Positions 17,156 to 25,286 of a stretch of DNA of 64,000 nucleotides are shown piece by piece. Source of the stretch: Listeria ivanovii subsp. londoniensis (GTDB lineage: Bacteria > Bacillota > Bacilli > Lactobacillales > Listeriaceae); assembly GCF_000763495.1 (NCBI RefSeq), contig NZ_CP009576.1, positions 878,001-942,000 on the forward strand, in the 5' to 3' direction. The position numbers and the translations under genes were made by a program. Each line of letters opens with the position of its first letter. Within the stretch, counting starts at the first letter, position 1. Under the pieces are notes generated by a model that was given only the letters and a program-made list of their open reading frames with translations, did not search any database and had not been told where the DNA came from.

Positions 17156-17171
17156 AGTTTAGTTATAAACT
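17156..17171 (+). promoter_or_regulatory. Palindrome upstream of the VOC dioxygenase operon
   Basis: AGTTTA-GTTA-TAAACT, perfect 6-bp arms 33 bp before the first ATG, in the expected promoter region. It is a candidate site for a MarR- or HxlR-type repressor that would sense quinones, as such operons are controlled in B. subtilis. No regulator gene is adjacent. Confidence 0.4.
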
Positions 17172-17203
17172 TTAGTTAGTAATCAAAAAGGAGGTATAAA
17201 CCA

Positions 17204-18091
17204 ATGATTCAAGGAATACATCACATATCTGCATTAACCAAATCATTTACTCTAAATCACCATTTTTATTCAGATATATTAGGGCTTAGGCTCGTCAAAA
17301 ATACAGTCAATCAAGCAAATATTAAGATGCGACATTTGTTTTATGGAGATTATGCAGGTACTCCAGGAACTTTGCTCACATTTTTTGAAGTTCCAAAAAT
17401 TGGTTCAAGTTATTACGAACGGTCCTATTTTGGTAATATCACGTTAGGAATACCTAAAGACACAACCAACTACTGGGAAAAAAGGCTAACCGATTTTACT
17501 ATACCTTTTGAAAAAACAGAGAAGGCTTTAATCTTATACGATCCCGACCGAATGGGTATCATCCTAATGGAAATTGCTGAAACCACATCGCACCCTACCA
17601 TCCATACTGATATAGTTAGCGCAAAACAAATCGTTCGGATTCTCGGAGCAGACTATCACGTACCAAGCCCAATTGAAACGAGCCAATTTTTTACGAATTA
17701 TTTTGGATTAGAAAGTCATAATGGGGTATTAGTAGATAGTAGCCAAATGAGCTTTACTAGGCTTTATAAAACAAGGTCAGAGAAAAAATCACGAACTGGT
17801 CGAGGAACGATTGACCATATTGCTTATACAGTCAAAACAAAAGAAGCGGTTGATAAGCTTCACAAAATAGCATTTCAAAACAAATTGAAAATAGAAGAAT
17901 TCGTGGACCGAGAATACTTTAAAAGTTTATATATTAAAGAACCGAGTGGACTGCGAATCGAATTTGCAAGCGCCGAACCAGGTTTTACGCTTGATGAGCC
18001 ACTGGAAACACTCGGAGAAAAACTTGCTTTACCAAGCTTTTTAGAAGAAAAAAGAACGGAAATTGAAACTTATTTTGGAGGAGAAAAATAA
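17204..18091 (+). CDS. VOC-family ring-cleaving dioxygenase-like protein (MhqE/MhqO type)
   Basis: 295 residues made of two vicinal-oxygen-chelate modules. Possible metal ligands are His in QGIHHISA (residues ~5-6), His in TIDHIAYTV (~206) and Glu in GLRIEFAS (~250). Related B. subtilis enzymes (MhqA/E/O) are induced by hydroquinones and belong to thiol-protective detoxification. It starts at ATG after AAGGAGG, and its stop overlaps the next start, which encodes a paralogue with the same C-terminal signature (ETLGEKLALP). The exact substrate is unknown. Confidence 0.85.
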   Translation: MIQGIHHISALTKSFTLNHHFYSDILGLRLVKNTVNQANIKMRHLFYGDYAGTPGTLLTFFEVPKIGSSYYERSYFGNITLGIPKDTTNYWEKRLTDFTIPFEKTEKALILYDPDRMGIILMEIAETTSHPTIHTDIVSAKQIVRILGADYHVPSPIETSQFFTNYFGLESHNGVLVDSSQMSFTRLYKTRSEKKSRTGRGTIDHIAYTVKTKEAVDKLHKIAFQNKLKIEEFVDREYFKSLYIKEPSGLRIEFASAEPGFTLDEPLETLGEKLALPSFLEEKRTEIETYFGGEK

Positions 18092-19050
18092 TGATTAAAG
18101 AGTTAAAAGGAATCCATCATGTAACAGCGATGACAAGTAGTGCTGAAAAAAATTATGCATTTTTCACAGAAGTTTTAGGAATGCGTTTAGTGAAAAAGAC
18201 TGTAAACCAAGATGATATTCATACGTATCACTTGTTTTTTGCAGATGATAAAGGGTCTGCTGGAACAGATATGACATTTTTTGATTTTCCGAATTTACCA
18301 AAAGGACGACATGGTACAGATAGTATTTCGCGTGTTTCTTTCCGTGTACCAACAGATGCCGCACTAGAATATTGGCTTAATCGTTTTAACCAGTTAGAAG
18401 TTCCACATGGTGATATTAAAACGCTATTTGGTAAAAAATATCTAACATTCCAGGATTTTGATGACCAACAGCTACAACTTATTTCAGATGAAAATAATGA
18501 AGGTGTAGCCCCAGGAACCCCTTGGAAAAATGGACCAGTTCCAGAAAAATATGCTATTTACGGTTTAGGACCAGTATTTTTAACAGTAGGTTCATTAGCT
18601 AATATGGAGGCAATCTTATCATCAATATTTGGTTTTAGAAAAGTAGCAGAAGAAAATAGTTTGCATTTATATGAAGTTGGCGAAGGTGGAAATGGCGCAC
18701 AGGTTATCGTTGAAGAAAGAACCGATATTCCTGCAGCGATGCAAGGATATGGCGGCGTTCACCATGTAGCCTTTCGTGTAGAAGATAATGATGAATTACA
18801 AAAATGGATTGAACGAATGAATACCATTGAAATACCAAATTCTGGCTATGTAAATCGTTTTTATTTTGAATCGCTATATGTTCCAGTATCAGAGAGAATC
18901 TTATTTGAATTTGCAACAGATGGTCCAGGATTTGCAAACGATGAACCTTATGAAACGCTAGGAGAAAAACTTGCTTTACCACCATTTTTAGAACCAAAAA
19001 GAGCAGAAATCGAAAAAATGGTTCGTCCCATTTATACAAAAAGGAGTTGA
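18091..19050 (+). CDS. Second VOC-family ring-cleaving dioxygenase-like protein
   Basis: 319 residues, homologous to the preceding gene product throughout (GIHHVTAMTSS at the start, YGGVHHVAFRVED in the second module, ILFEFATDGPGF near the end). Candidate metal ligands are the first and second His and the late Glu. Overlap of stop and start (ATGA-like) couples it to its neighbour. Being about 25 residues longer and divergent, it probably handles a different ring compound, or the two act as partners. Confidence 0.87.
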   Translation: MIKELKGIHHVTAMTSSAEKNYAFFTEVLGMRLVKKTVNQDDIHTYHLFFADDKGSAGTDMTFFDFPNLPKGRHGTDSISRVSFRVPTDAALEYWLNRFNQLEVPHGDIKTLFGKKYLTFQDFDDQQLQLISDENNEGVAPGTPWKNGPVPEKYAIYGLGPVFLTVGSLANMEAILSSIFGFRKVAEENSLHLYEVGEGGNGAQVIVEERTDIPAAMQGYGGVHHVAFRVEDNDELQKWIERMNTIEIPNSGYVNRFYFESLYVPVSERILFEFATDGPGFANDEPYETLGEKLALPPFLEPKRAEIEKMVRPIYTKRS

Positions 19051-19056
19051 ATATCC

Positions 19057-19665
19057 ATGGAACATCTTTTTATTCCAGGTAAGAAGAACGACCTTGCACC
19101 ACTATTATTACTTCATGGTACAGGTGGAGATGAGAAATCACTTATCGAAGTAGCTGAATTTATCAATAGTGATGCGCCAATTCTTTCTTTAAGGGGTGAT
19201 ATTAAAGAGGGCGGTGCAAATCGATTTTTTAAACGATTCCATGATGGCAGTTTGGATTTAAATGATTTAGAGATTAAAACAAAAGAGTTAATTGACACAA
19301 CACGGGAATTAGCGCAGAAATATGAGCTGGATTTTGAAAAAATTATTGCAGTTGGTTATTCTAATGGAGCCAATATTGCTGCCAATGCCTTACTTCAAGC
19401 AGAAGATAGTTTTCACCAAGCAATTTTGTTTCATGCAATGCCAGCAGGAAATAACCAACCAGATTTTTCAATTAACCATCGAAGTGTCTTTTTATCAGCA
19501 GGTTTAAATGACCCACTAATTACCGCGGAAGCTTCCAAAGAACTTGTGGAAATTCTAGAAAAACGTGGAGCAAAAGTAGAAACAGTTTGGACAGCTGCAG
19601 GGCATGCATTAACAATGGAAGAATTAGAAGAAGCAAAAAAATGGTATCAAAACAACCAAAAGTGA
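19057..19665 (+). CDS. Phospholipase/carboxylesterase-type hydrolase (MhqD-like)
   Basis: 202 residues, compact alpha/beta hydrolase: LLLHGTGGDE (oxyanion loop, ~16-25), nucleophile motif VGYSNGAN (Gly-x-Ser-x-Gly, ~101-106), acid in GLNDPLI and His in AAGHALTMEE. B. subtilis mhqD encodes a similar hydrolase cotranscribed with the dioxygenase mhqE, which supports the detoxification reading: the esterase would act on ring-cleavage products. It lies seven bases after the second dioxygenase. Confidence 0.87.
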   Translation: MEHLFIPGKKNDLAPLLLLHGTGGDEKSLIEVAEFINSDAPILSLRGDIKEGGANRFFKRFHDGSLDLNDLEIKTKELIDTTRELAQKYELDFEKIIAVGYSNGANIAANALLQAEDSFHQAILFHAMPAGNNQPDFSINHRSVFLSAGLNDPLITAEASKELVEILEKRGAKVETVWTAAGHALTMEELEEAKKWYQNNQK

Positions 19666-19674
19666 GGTAGACAG

Positions 19675-20295
19675 ATGGCTATTTTTAAAAGTGCTGATTT
19701 AACACAAAAAGAGAATTATAAATTTTTGACAGGAAGTATTATTCCGCGACCAATTGCTTTTGTAACAACACTTGCTGAAGATGGGGTGACGGTGAACGCT
19801 GCCCCATTCAGTTTTTTTAATATAGTTTCAAGTGATCCAGCCATTATTTCCATTGCCGTTCAGCGTGTAAACGGAGTGCAGAAAGATACTGCAAGAAATG
19901 CTGCTTTTACTAAAGAGCTAAATATTCATATTGTGAATGAAGAAATAGTAGAAGAAGTAAATAAAACTGCTGCTAGACTGGCTCCTGACGTTAGTGAAAT
20001 GACACTTACTAATTTACATTTAGCGCCTGTACCAGAGATGAAAACACCTAAAATTGTAGAAGCAACGATCGTATTAACGGCTAAGTTAGAGGCGTTAATT
20101 CCAATTGCTGATGATGAAGGACAAGTGGTGGCTGACTTAATACTTGCACGTGTAGAAACATATGAAGTAGACGATACAGTTTTTGATAAAGAGAATGGAT
20201 ACATTTTACCAGAAGCACTGGCACCAGTTGGACGAATGGCTGGAAATGATTATACAAAACTAGGTGAAATTTTTCAGTTGGAACGGCCAATTTAG
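19675..20295 (+). CDS. Flavin reductase-like, FMN-binding split-barrel protein
   Basis: 206 residues with the flavin reductase-like domain: GSIIPRPIAFVTTLAEDG (~21-38) and VNAAPFSFFNIVSSDPAIISI (~41-61, the FMN-binding strands), then late APVGRMAGNDYTKLGE. Such proteins reduce flavin or bind FMN as an electron carrier. As last gene of the operon (nine bases after the esterase) it may supply reduced flavin or reduce quinones. No terminator is obvious between it and the hflX promoter. Confidence 0.83.
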   Translation: MAIFKSADLTQKENYKFLTGSIIPRPIAFVTTLAEDGVTVNAAPFSFFNIVSSDPAIISIAVQRVNGVQKDTARNAAFTKELNIHIVNEEIVEEVNKTAARLAPDVSEMTLTNLHLAPVPEMKTPKIVEATIVLTAKLEALIPIADDEGQVVADLILARVETYEVDDTVFDKENGYILPEALAPVGRMAGNDYTKLGEIFQLERPI

Positions 20296-20305
20296 TAATA
20301 AGTAG

Positions 20306-20334
20306 TTGCGAAACAATAGCCATCATGTTAAACT
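20306..20334 (+). promoter_or_regulatory. Promoter of the hflX leader
   Basis: TTGCGA (20306-20311), 17-bp spacer and TAAACT (20329-20334) with the extended TG (20326-20327). It predicts a transcript start near 20341 and a leader of about 285 nt before hflX. Confidence 0.65.
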
Positions 20335-20369
20335 AAGAGCAACTTAAATCGAACGGAGGGTTGTCCATC

Positions 20370-20414
20370 ATGCATTACATTAGACTACGTTTCCCAAAGA
20401 ATCTATGCAACTAA
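20370..20414 (+). CDS. hflX leader peptide (14 aa)
   Basis: ATG at 20370 preceded by CGGAGGG, encoding MHYIRLRFPKNLCN and a TAA at 20412. A short, well-translated peptide upstream of hairpins and a macrolide/lincosamide-response gene is the classic design for antibiotic-sensing attenuation. A 14-residue leader peptide controlling L. monocytogenes hflX has been reported (from memory), and this frame fits its length exactly. Ribosome stalling within the RLR-FPK region would be expected to alter folding of the downstream RNA. Confidence 0.82.
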   Translation: MHYIRLRFPKNLCN

Positions 20415-20484
20415 TTTAATAGTGCGGGAATATCTATGCTTATTTAGTATGGATAACGGGATTGGTCTTGCGTGCATGTATGGC

Positions 20485-20564
20485 ACCCAAAATAAATATG
20501 GGTAGAATAAGGGGGAGTTTTCCCTTTTTTAACAGCAAGCTAGTATCTTTTTGATGCTATTTTT
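20485..20564 (+). promoter_or_regulatory. Attenuator region of hflX
   Basis: A small stem (ACCCA 20485-20489 with TGGGT 20499-20503) is followed by a terminator-like hairpin (AAGGG 20509-20513 with CCCTT 20522-20526, then Ts). A second T-tailed hairpin follows (TAGTATC 20541-20547 with GATGCTA 20553-20559, then TTTTT). Read-through of these would allow hflX transcription when ribosomes stall on the leader peptide. Confidence 0.6.
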
Positions 20565-20624
20565 GTGTTTTATTTTACTCAGAAACCCTGACCGCGCTGA
20601 AACTATTTCAGGAGGTCCTTTTTT

Positions 20625-21881
20625 ATGGAGAAAAAAGTATTAATCGTTGGTGTGAGCCAAAAACAAAAAGATTTTGATTATTCAATGGAAGAATTAGCCA
20701 ACTTAGCGGCTGCAAATAATATGAAAGTTGTGGGAGAACTGCGACAAAATATGGATCGTGAAAACCGAGCAACCTATGTTGGTAAAGGAAAAGTAGATGA
20801 AGTTAAAGGGCTAGCAGAAATGCAAGAAGCTCAGTTAATTATTTTTAATGATGAACTATCGCCGTCACAAATACGAAACTTAGAAGAAGCACTTGAACTG
20901 GATGTGATGGACAGAACGGGATTGATTTTAGCCATCTTTGCGAATCGAGCAAAAACAAAAGAAGCCCAACTTCAAGTAGAAATTGCAAAACTTCAATATG
21001 AACTACCACGAATTTTTGGGCAAGGCGAAGATATGGATCAACAAAGCGGAAAAGGCGGGCTTAGCAACCGGGGATCTGGAGAAAAGAAAATTGAAACAGA
21101 CCGTAGAACGATTAAAGATCAAATTCGTCATTTACAAAAAGAGTTAGCCGTGCTTGTGGATGACCGCGAAGTACGTCGTCGTAAACGGAAGAAAAATGAA
21201 ATTCCGGTCGTATCACTTGTTGGTTATACTAATGCTGGGAAGTCAACTACGATGAACGGTTTGGTACGAGCTTATAGTGAAACAACAAATAAACAAGTTT
21301 TTGAGCAGGACATGCTTTTTGCGACACTTGAAACGAGCGTCCGCGAAATCGTGTTACCAGACAATAAACAATTTTTACTAACAGATACAGTTGGATTTGT
21401 TAGTAAGTTACCACATCAACTTGTCAAAGCGTTTCGTTCCACGCTAGAAGAAGCTCGTGATGCAGATTTACTCATTCATGTAGTTGATTATTCTGATCCG
21501 CATTACAAAACGATGATGAAAACAACCGAAGAAACATTGAAAGCTGTTGGTGTAGAAGATGTTCCCGTTATTTATGCTTATAACAAAGCAGACCTTTTAG
21601 AGGACGAAATCTATCCAAAACAAACCGACAATACAATCGTTTTTTCCGCACGAGAACAACCAAGTCTAGCATTTTTAACTGAAATCATTAAAAAAGAACT
21701 ATTCGCTAGCTATGAAAAATGTGAATATCTGATTCCATTTGAAGCAGGGCAAATTGTTGCTTATTTAAATGATCATGCCAAAGTTTTGGAGACTGAGTAT
21801 CTGGAAAATGGAACAAAAATCTTAGCAGAAGTGAGCCCGGCAGACCTACAAAAATTAAAAAAATATCAGATAGAAGTGTAA
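20625..21881 (+). CDS. hflX: Ribosome-associated GTPase HflX
   Basis: 418 residues: an N-terminal HflX domain (~1-165) with the glycine-rich GKGGLSNRGSGEKKIETDRR segment and coiled helix, then a G domain with G1 GYTNAGKST (200-208), G3 DTVGFV, G4 NKAD and G5 SAR. HflX splits stalled or vacant ribosomes and in Listeria contributes to macrolide/lincosamide tolerance. AGGAGG precedes the ATG. Transcription is likely governed by the attenuator just upstream. No terminator follows, and a separate extended -10 promoter serves the next gene. Confidence 0.95.
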   Translation: MEKKVLIVGVSQKQKDFDYSMEELANLAAANNMKVVGELRQNMDRENRATYVGKGKVDEVKGLAEMQEAQLIIFNDELSPSQIRNLEEALELDVMDRTGLILAIFANRAKTKEAQLQVEIAKLQYELPRIFGQGEDMDQQSGKGGLSNRGSGEKKIETDRRTIKDQIRHLQKELAVLVDDREVRRRKRKKNEIPVVSLVGYTNAGKSTTMNGLVRAYSETTNKQVFEQDMLFATLETSVREIVLPDNKQFLLTDTVGFVSKLPHQLVKAFRSTLEEARDADLLIHVVDYSDPHYKTMMKTTEETLKAVGVEDVPVIYAYNKADLLEDEIYPKQTDNTIVFSAREQPSLAFLTEIIKKELFASYEKCEYLIPFEAGQIVAYLNDHAKVLETEYLENGTKILAEVSPADLQKLKKYQIEV

Positions 21882-21908
21882 TTAAATAAAGCGAGTTCTT
21901 ATTAGATT

Positions 21909-21917
21909 TGCTATAAT
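21909..21917 (+). promoter_or_regulatory. Extended -10 promoter for the phosphoesterase gene
   Basis: TGC-TATAAT (hexamer 21912-21917) has the TGn extension and a consensus -10. The ATG of an upstream in-frame start (21916) lies inside this element, which rules that start out. Confidence 0.6.
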
Positions 21918-21954
21918 GAACCATACAGCAAATTTAGTTAGGAGCATTCTATCT

Positions 21955-22827
21955 ATGAAAAAAACAGGTTGGGGTATACTCGGGGCAGTAGCTGCTTTTA
22001 CAGGGTATGCGTATTGGTCGACAAAACATTTAACATGCACTAATTATGAAATAGTGTCTGATAAAATACCAGCAGAATGGGATGGAGCAAGCTTTGTTCA
22101 ACTTTCAGATCTGCACAGTGCAAGTTTTGGTTTATATAATAATCCTTTGTTAAGTATGGTGAATGAACTAGCTCCAGATGCCGTATTTTTAACAGGTGAT
22201 ATACTGGACGGGGATGAATCTCCTGTTGTCGCAATGGCTTTAGTACGAAAACTTGCAAAAGCTTTTCCGACATTTTATGTGAGCGGAAATCATGAAGGTA
22301 GAAGCGCTTTTTATGAAGATTTTAAGGCGGATATGGAAGCTCATCAAGTCACAGTACTTGAGAATGAACGCTACTTTCTAAAGAAAAATGACGCTGCTAT
22401 TATGATTGCAGGCGTAATGGATCCACGTTTTTCGAAAGAGGATTGGTTAGCAGCCGATTTACCAAAAAGCGAATGGGAAAAAGAAGCATTAACGGCATCA
22501 CTTGACGAAGCAACGTATCATTTATCACCTGATTACTTTACGATTTTACTTGCGCATCGGCCGGAGTTTTGGCCCTTATATCAAGCCTATCCGGTTGATG
22601 TCGTATTATCTGGTCATGCTCATGGAGGTCAATTTAGATTTCCGCTTACAGAAGGATTATTCGCTCCTGGTCAAGGCTTTTTACCAAAATGGACAGCAGG
22701 TATTCATCGTGCTGGCCAAAAAGCGCTAATTGTTAGCCGTGGACTTGGAAATGCTACTATAATCCCACGACTTTTCAACGACCCAGAAGTGATACAGATT
22801 ACACTTAAAGCAAAAAAGGAGTCTTAA
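21955..22827 (+). CDS. Membrane-anchored metallophosphoesterase
   Basis: 290 residues: an N-terminal hydrophobic anchor (~5-24), then calcineurin-like motifs SDLHSASFG (Asp-x-His), TGDILDGD (Gly-Asp), SGNHEG (Gly-Asn-His-Glu), LLAHRPE and SGHAHGGQ (Gly-His-x-His). These ligate two metals; the family includes YkuE-like and UDP-diacylglucosamine-type hydrolases acting at the membrane face. The start at 21955 has TAGGAG upstream, while the longer frame begins within the promoter. lplA follows after four bases, so the two are cotranscribed. Confidence 0.88.
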   Translation: MKKTGWGILGAVAAFTGYAYWSTKHLTCTNYEIVSDKIPAEWDGASFVQLSDLHSASFGLYNNPLLSMVNELAPDAVFLTGDILDGDESPVVAMALVRKLAKAFPTFYVSGNHEGRSAFYEDFKADMEAHQVTVLENERYFLKKNDAAIMIAGVMDPRFSKEDWLAADLPKSEWEKEALTASLDEATYHLSPDYFTILLAHRPEFWPLYQAYPVDVVLSGHAHGGQFRFPLTEGLFAPGQGFLPKWTAGIHRAGQKALIVSRGLGNATIIPRLFNDPEVIQITLKAKKES

Positions 22828-22831
22828 AAAC

Positions 22832-23821
22832 GTGATTTATTTAGATAATGAAGATATGCTTGATCAAGCATATAATTTTGCAATGGAAGAATATTCTTTG
22901 CGTTTTTTAGATGAAAATGAAACGTATTTTATGTTTTATCGCATGAAACCAACGATTATTGTTGGTAAAAATCAAAATACGCTGGAAGAAATCAATCATA
23001 CATTTGTGGAGCAGCATCATGTTGACGTACTGCGAAGACTTTCTGGCGGTGGAGCGGTATATAATGATGAGGGAAATATCAGCTTTAGTATGATTACCAA
23101 AGATGATGGAGATAGCTTTCAAAATTTCGCTAAATTCACAGAACCTGTGATTCGTGCTCTTCAAAATTTAGGTGTAAATGCCAAGTTAAGTGGTCGTAAC
23201 GATATCGAGGTAGATGGAAAGAAAATAAGTGGCAATGCCCAGTTTGTCACAAAAGGTCGACTTTATAGCCATGGAACGCTACTTTTTGATGTTGATCTAG
23301 ATAGGCTTGAAGCAGCATTGCAAGTTGACCCAGAAAAGTATCTATCGAAAGGCGTGAAATCTGTCCGAAGCCGTGTGACAACGATACGTGAACATTTAGC
23401 AGAAGATATGGATATTCATTCTTTTAAACAAATTTTATTAGAATCAATTTTTGGTACAACAAATATTCCGCGGTATCATTTTACAAAAGCGGATATGGAC
23501 GGTATCGAAAAATTACGTGTGGAACGTTACCGCAACTGGGATTGGACCTATGGAAAGTCACCTAAAGCTAGCATAAAACGCAAAAAAAGATTTCCAGCAG
23601 GCACAATTGAATTTCAATTGGAGTTAAATAAAGGTCGAATAAAAGAAGCGACAATTTATGGTGATTTTTTTGGTACAGAAGATGTTGCTGAATTAGCTAA
23701 TCAAATGAGTGGAATTCGTTTCGAACGACAAACGGTTAGTAATATTTTTGAATCAGTCGATATGAAAAAATACTTTGGAAATATTAAAAAAGAAGCAATT
23801 ATTGATATGTTATTTGAATAA
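22832..23821 (+). CDS. lplA2: Lipoate-protein ligase A family (LplA2-like)
   Basis: 329 residues. The ligase core shows RRLSGGGAVYNDEGNIS (lipoate/ATP-binding, ~70-86), RNDIEVDGKKISGNAQ (~127-142, the invariant Lys in KISG) and a C-terminal accessory domain (~250-329). It ligates free lipoate to lipoyl domains of 2-oxoacid dehydrogenases. L. monocytogenes has two copies; this map position corresponds to lplA2 (from memory). It starts at GTG 22832, ten bases after AAGGAG. Confidence 0.88.
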   Translation: MIYLDNEDMLDQAYNFAMEEYSLRFLDENETYFMFYRMKPTIIVGKNQNTLEEINHTFVEQHHVDVLRRLSGGGAVYNDEGNISFSMITKDDGDSFQNFAKFTEPVIRALQNLGVNAKLSGRNDIEVDGKKISGNAQFVTKGRLYSHGTLLFDVDLDRLEAALQVDPEKYLSKGVKSVRSRVTTIREHLAEDMDIHSFKQILLESIFGTTNIPRYHFTKADMDGIEKLRVERYRNWDWTYGKSPKASIKRKKRFPAGTIEFQLELNKGRIKEATIYGDFFGTEDVAELANQMSGIRFERQTVSNIFESVDMKKYFGNIKKEAIIDMLFE

Positions 23822-23822
23822 G

Positions 23823-23857
23823 AAAAAACTCTGAGAAGCTTCACTCAGAGTTTTTTT
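23823..23857 (+). terminator. Terminator after lplA
   Basis: AAAAAACTCTGAG (23823-23835) pairs with CTCAGAGTTTTTT (23844-23856), followed by a further T. Confidence 0.92.
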
Positions 23858-23864
23858 GTTATAA

Positions 23865-23882
23865 AAAGAAAACGATTTCATT
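23865..23882 (+). promoter_or_regulatory. Catabolite-responsive element (cre) for the mannan operon
   Basis: AAAGAAAACGATTTCATT matches the cre consensus WWTGNAARCGNWWWCAWW at every position but the third. It ends six bases before the -35 box, so CcpA bound here would control the sugar operon by carbon source. Confidence 0.72.
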
Positions 23883-23888
23883 TTTATA

Positions 23889-23918
23889 TTGACAGGAATT
23901 AAATATATATAGTATTAT
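23889..23918 (+). promoter_or_regulatory. Promoter of the mannan utilisation operon
   Basis: TTGACA (23889-23894), 18-bp spacer, TATTAT (23913-23918). TTAAATA (23899-23905) and TATTTAA (23916-23922) form a dyad over the -10 and may be an operator of the local regulator. Confidence 0.68.
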
Positions 23919-23971
23919 TTAAATATGATAAATAATGATTAAGTATAATTAATTGAAATGGAGTGAAGAAT

Positions 23972-25270
23972 TTGGTTATTAAAAATCGTGCTTTTATCCA
24001 ATCAAGTGCGGCACAAATAAAAAAGGAATTACATAATCCTAAGTTAGTAGAAATGTATGAGCGTTGCATGATTAATACGCTAGATACAACTATTAAAATT
24101 CGTGAAAGCGGGATGACATTTATTTTAACTGGTGATATTCCGGCGATGTGGCTACGTGATTCAGTTTGTCAGGTTCGTCCGTTTTTATTTTTTGCAGCAG
24201 AGAATGAAGAAATTCAATCGATGTTAATTGGTCTTAGTAAAGAACAAGCTAAATTAGTAGCGATTGATCCTTATGCAAATGCCTTTAATGAGACTGCTAA
24301 TGGTGCCGGACATCAAGCAGATATTACAGAAATGCATCCACAAGTTTGGGAAAGAAAATATGAAATTGATTCCTTATGTTATCCAATTCAATTAGCATAC
24401 TATATTTGGAAAATCACAGGCAGAACAGAACAATTTGATCAAGCCTTTTTAAAAATGTTGCAATCAATTTTTGCATTATGGCAAGTGGAACAACATCATG
24501 AAACAAAATCTACTTATCGATTTGAACGAATGGACTGTGTACCGTCCGACACATTAAAACGAGATGGCCGAGGTACCGAAACAACTTATACGGGAATGCT
24601 TTGGTCTGGTTTTAGACCAAGTGATGATGCATGTGAATATGGCTATCTTATCCCATCTAACATGTTTGCAGTTGTGGTGCTAGGCTATGCGAAAGAAATT
24701 ATCGAAGCATTTTATCCAGATGAAAAAGAAACATTACAACAAGCAGCTACTTTGAAAGCCGATATTCAAACTGGAATTGAGAAATTTGGCACGTATAACC
24801 ATCCGACTTTTGGAGAGATTTACGCATTTGAAGTTGATGGTTTTGGTAATCAATTATTAATGGATGATGCTAATGTTCCGAGCTTACTTTCACTGCCAAT
24901 TATTGGCTATAGCAAGAAAGAAGAGAAAATCTATCAAAATACAAGAAATTATATTTTAAGTAAAGATAATCCATATTATTTTGAAGGAGAACATGCAAAG
25001 GGTATTGGTAGTCCTCATACACCAAACGGTTATATTTGGCCAATTGGACTTGCAATTCAGGGGCTAACTGCAACAGACCAAACGGAAAAAAATAGCATTC
25101 TTGATATGTTGCTTAGAACGGATGCAGATACTGGCTTAATGCATGAATCATTTCACCCAGATAATCCAGCAGACTTTACTCGTGAATGGTTTTCATGGGC
25201 GAATATGATGTTTTGTGAATTAGTGCTTGATACAGCAGGGTTCAAGTTGGTGGGTGCTTTACCGAAGTAA
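23972..25270 (+). CDS. GH125 exo-alpha-1,6-mannosidase
   Basis: 432 residues from TTG 23972, nine bases after GGAG (the in-frame GTG at 23963 abuts the motif and is rejected). The sequence follows glycoside hydrolase family 125: TGDIPAMWLRDSVCQVRP (~48-65), ANGAGHQADITEM, the active-site ERMDCVPSDTLKRDGRGTET, DDACEYGYLIPSNMF, GIGSPHTPNGYIWPI and MHESFHPDN. GH125 enzymes remove non-reducing alpha-1,6-linked mannose. No signal peptide is present, so it acts inside the cell on imported oligomannosides. First gene of an operon with an ABC importer and a GH76 enzyme. Confidence 0.9.
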   Translation: MVIKNRAFIQSSAAQIKKELHNPKLVEMYERCMINTLDTTIKIRESGMTFILTGDIPAMWLRDSVCQVRPFLFFAAENEEIQSMLIGLSKEQAKLVAIDPYANAFNETANGAGHQADITEMHPQVWERKYEIDSLCYPIQLAYYIWKITGRTEQFDQAFLKMLQSIFALWQVEQHHETKSTYRFERMDCVPSDTLKRDGRGTETTYTGMLWSGFRPSDDACEYGYLIPSNMFAVVVLGYAKEIIEAFYPDEKETLQQAATLKADIQTGIEKFGTYNHPTFGEIYAFEVDGFGNQLLMDDANVPSLLSLPIIGYSKKEEKIYQNTRNYILSKDNPYYFEGEHAKGIGSPHTPNGYIWPIGLAIQGLTATDQTEKNSILDMLLRTDADTGLMHESFHPDNPADFTREWFSWANMMFCELVLDTAGFKLVGALPK

Positions 25271-25286
25271 CGAAAGGAGGCTAATC

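Noticed and set aside
21916..21954. Upstream ATG for the phosphoesterase gene
   Set aside because: It lies inside the TATAAT of an extended -10 promoter, so it would not be in the mRNA.
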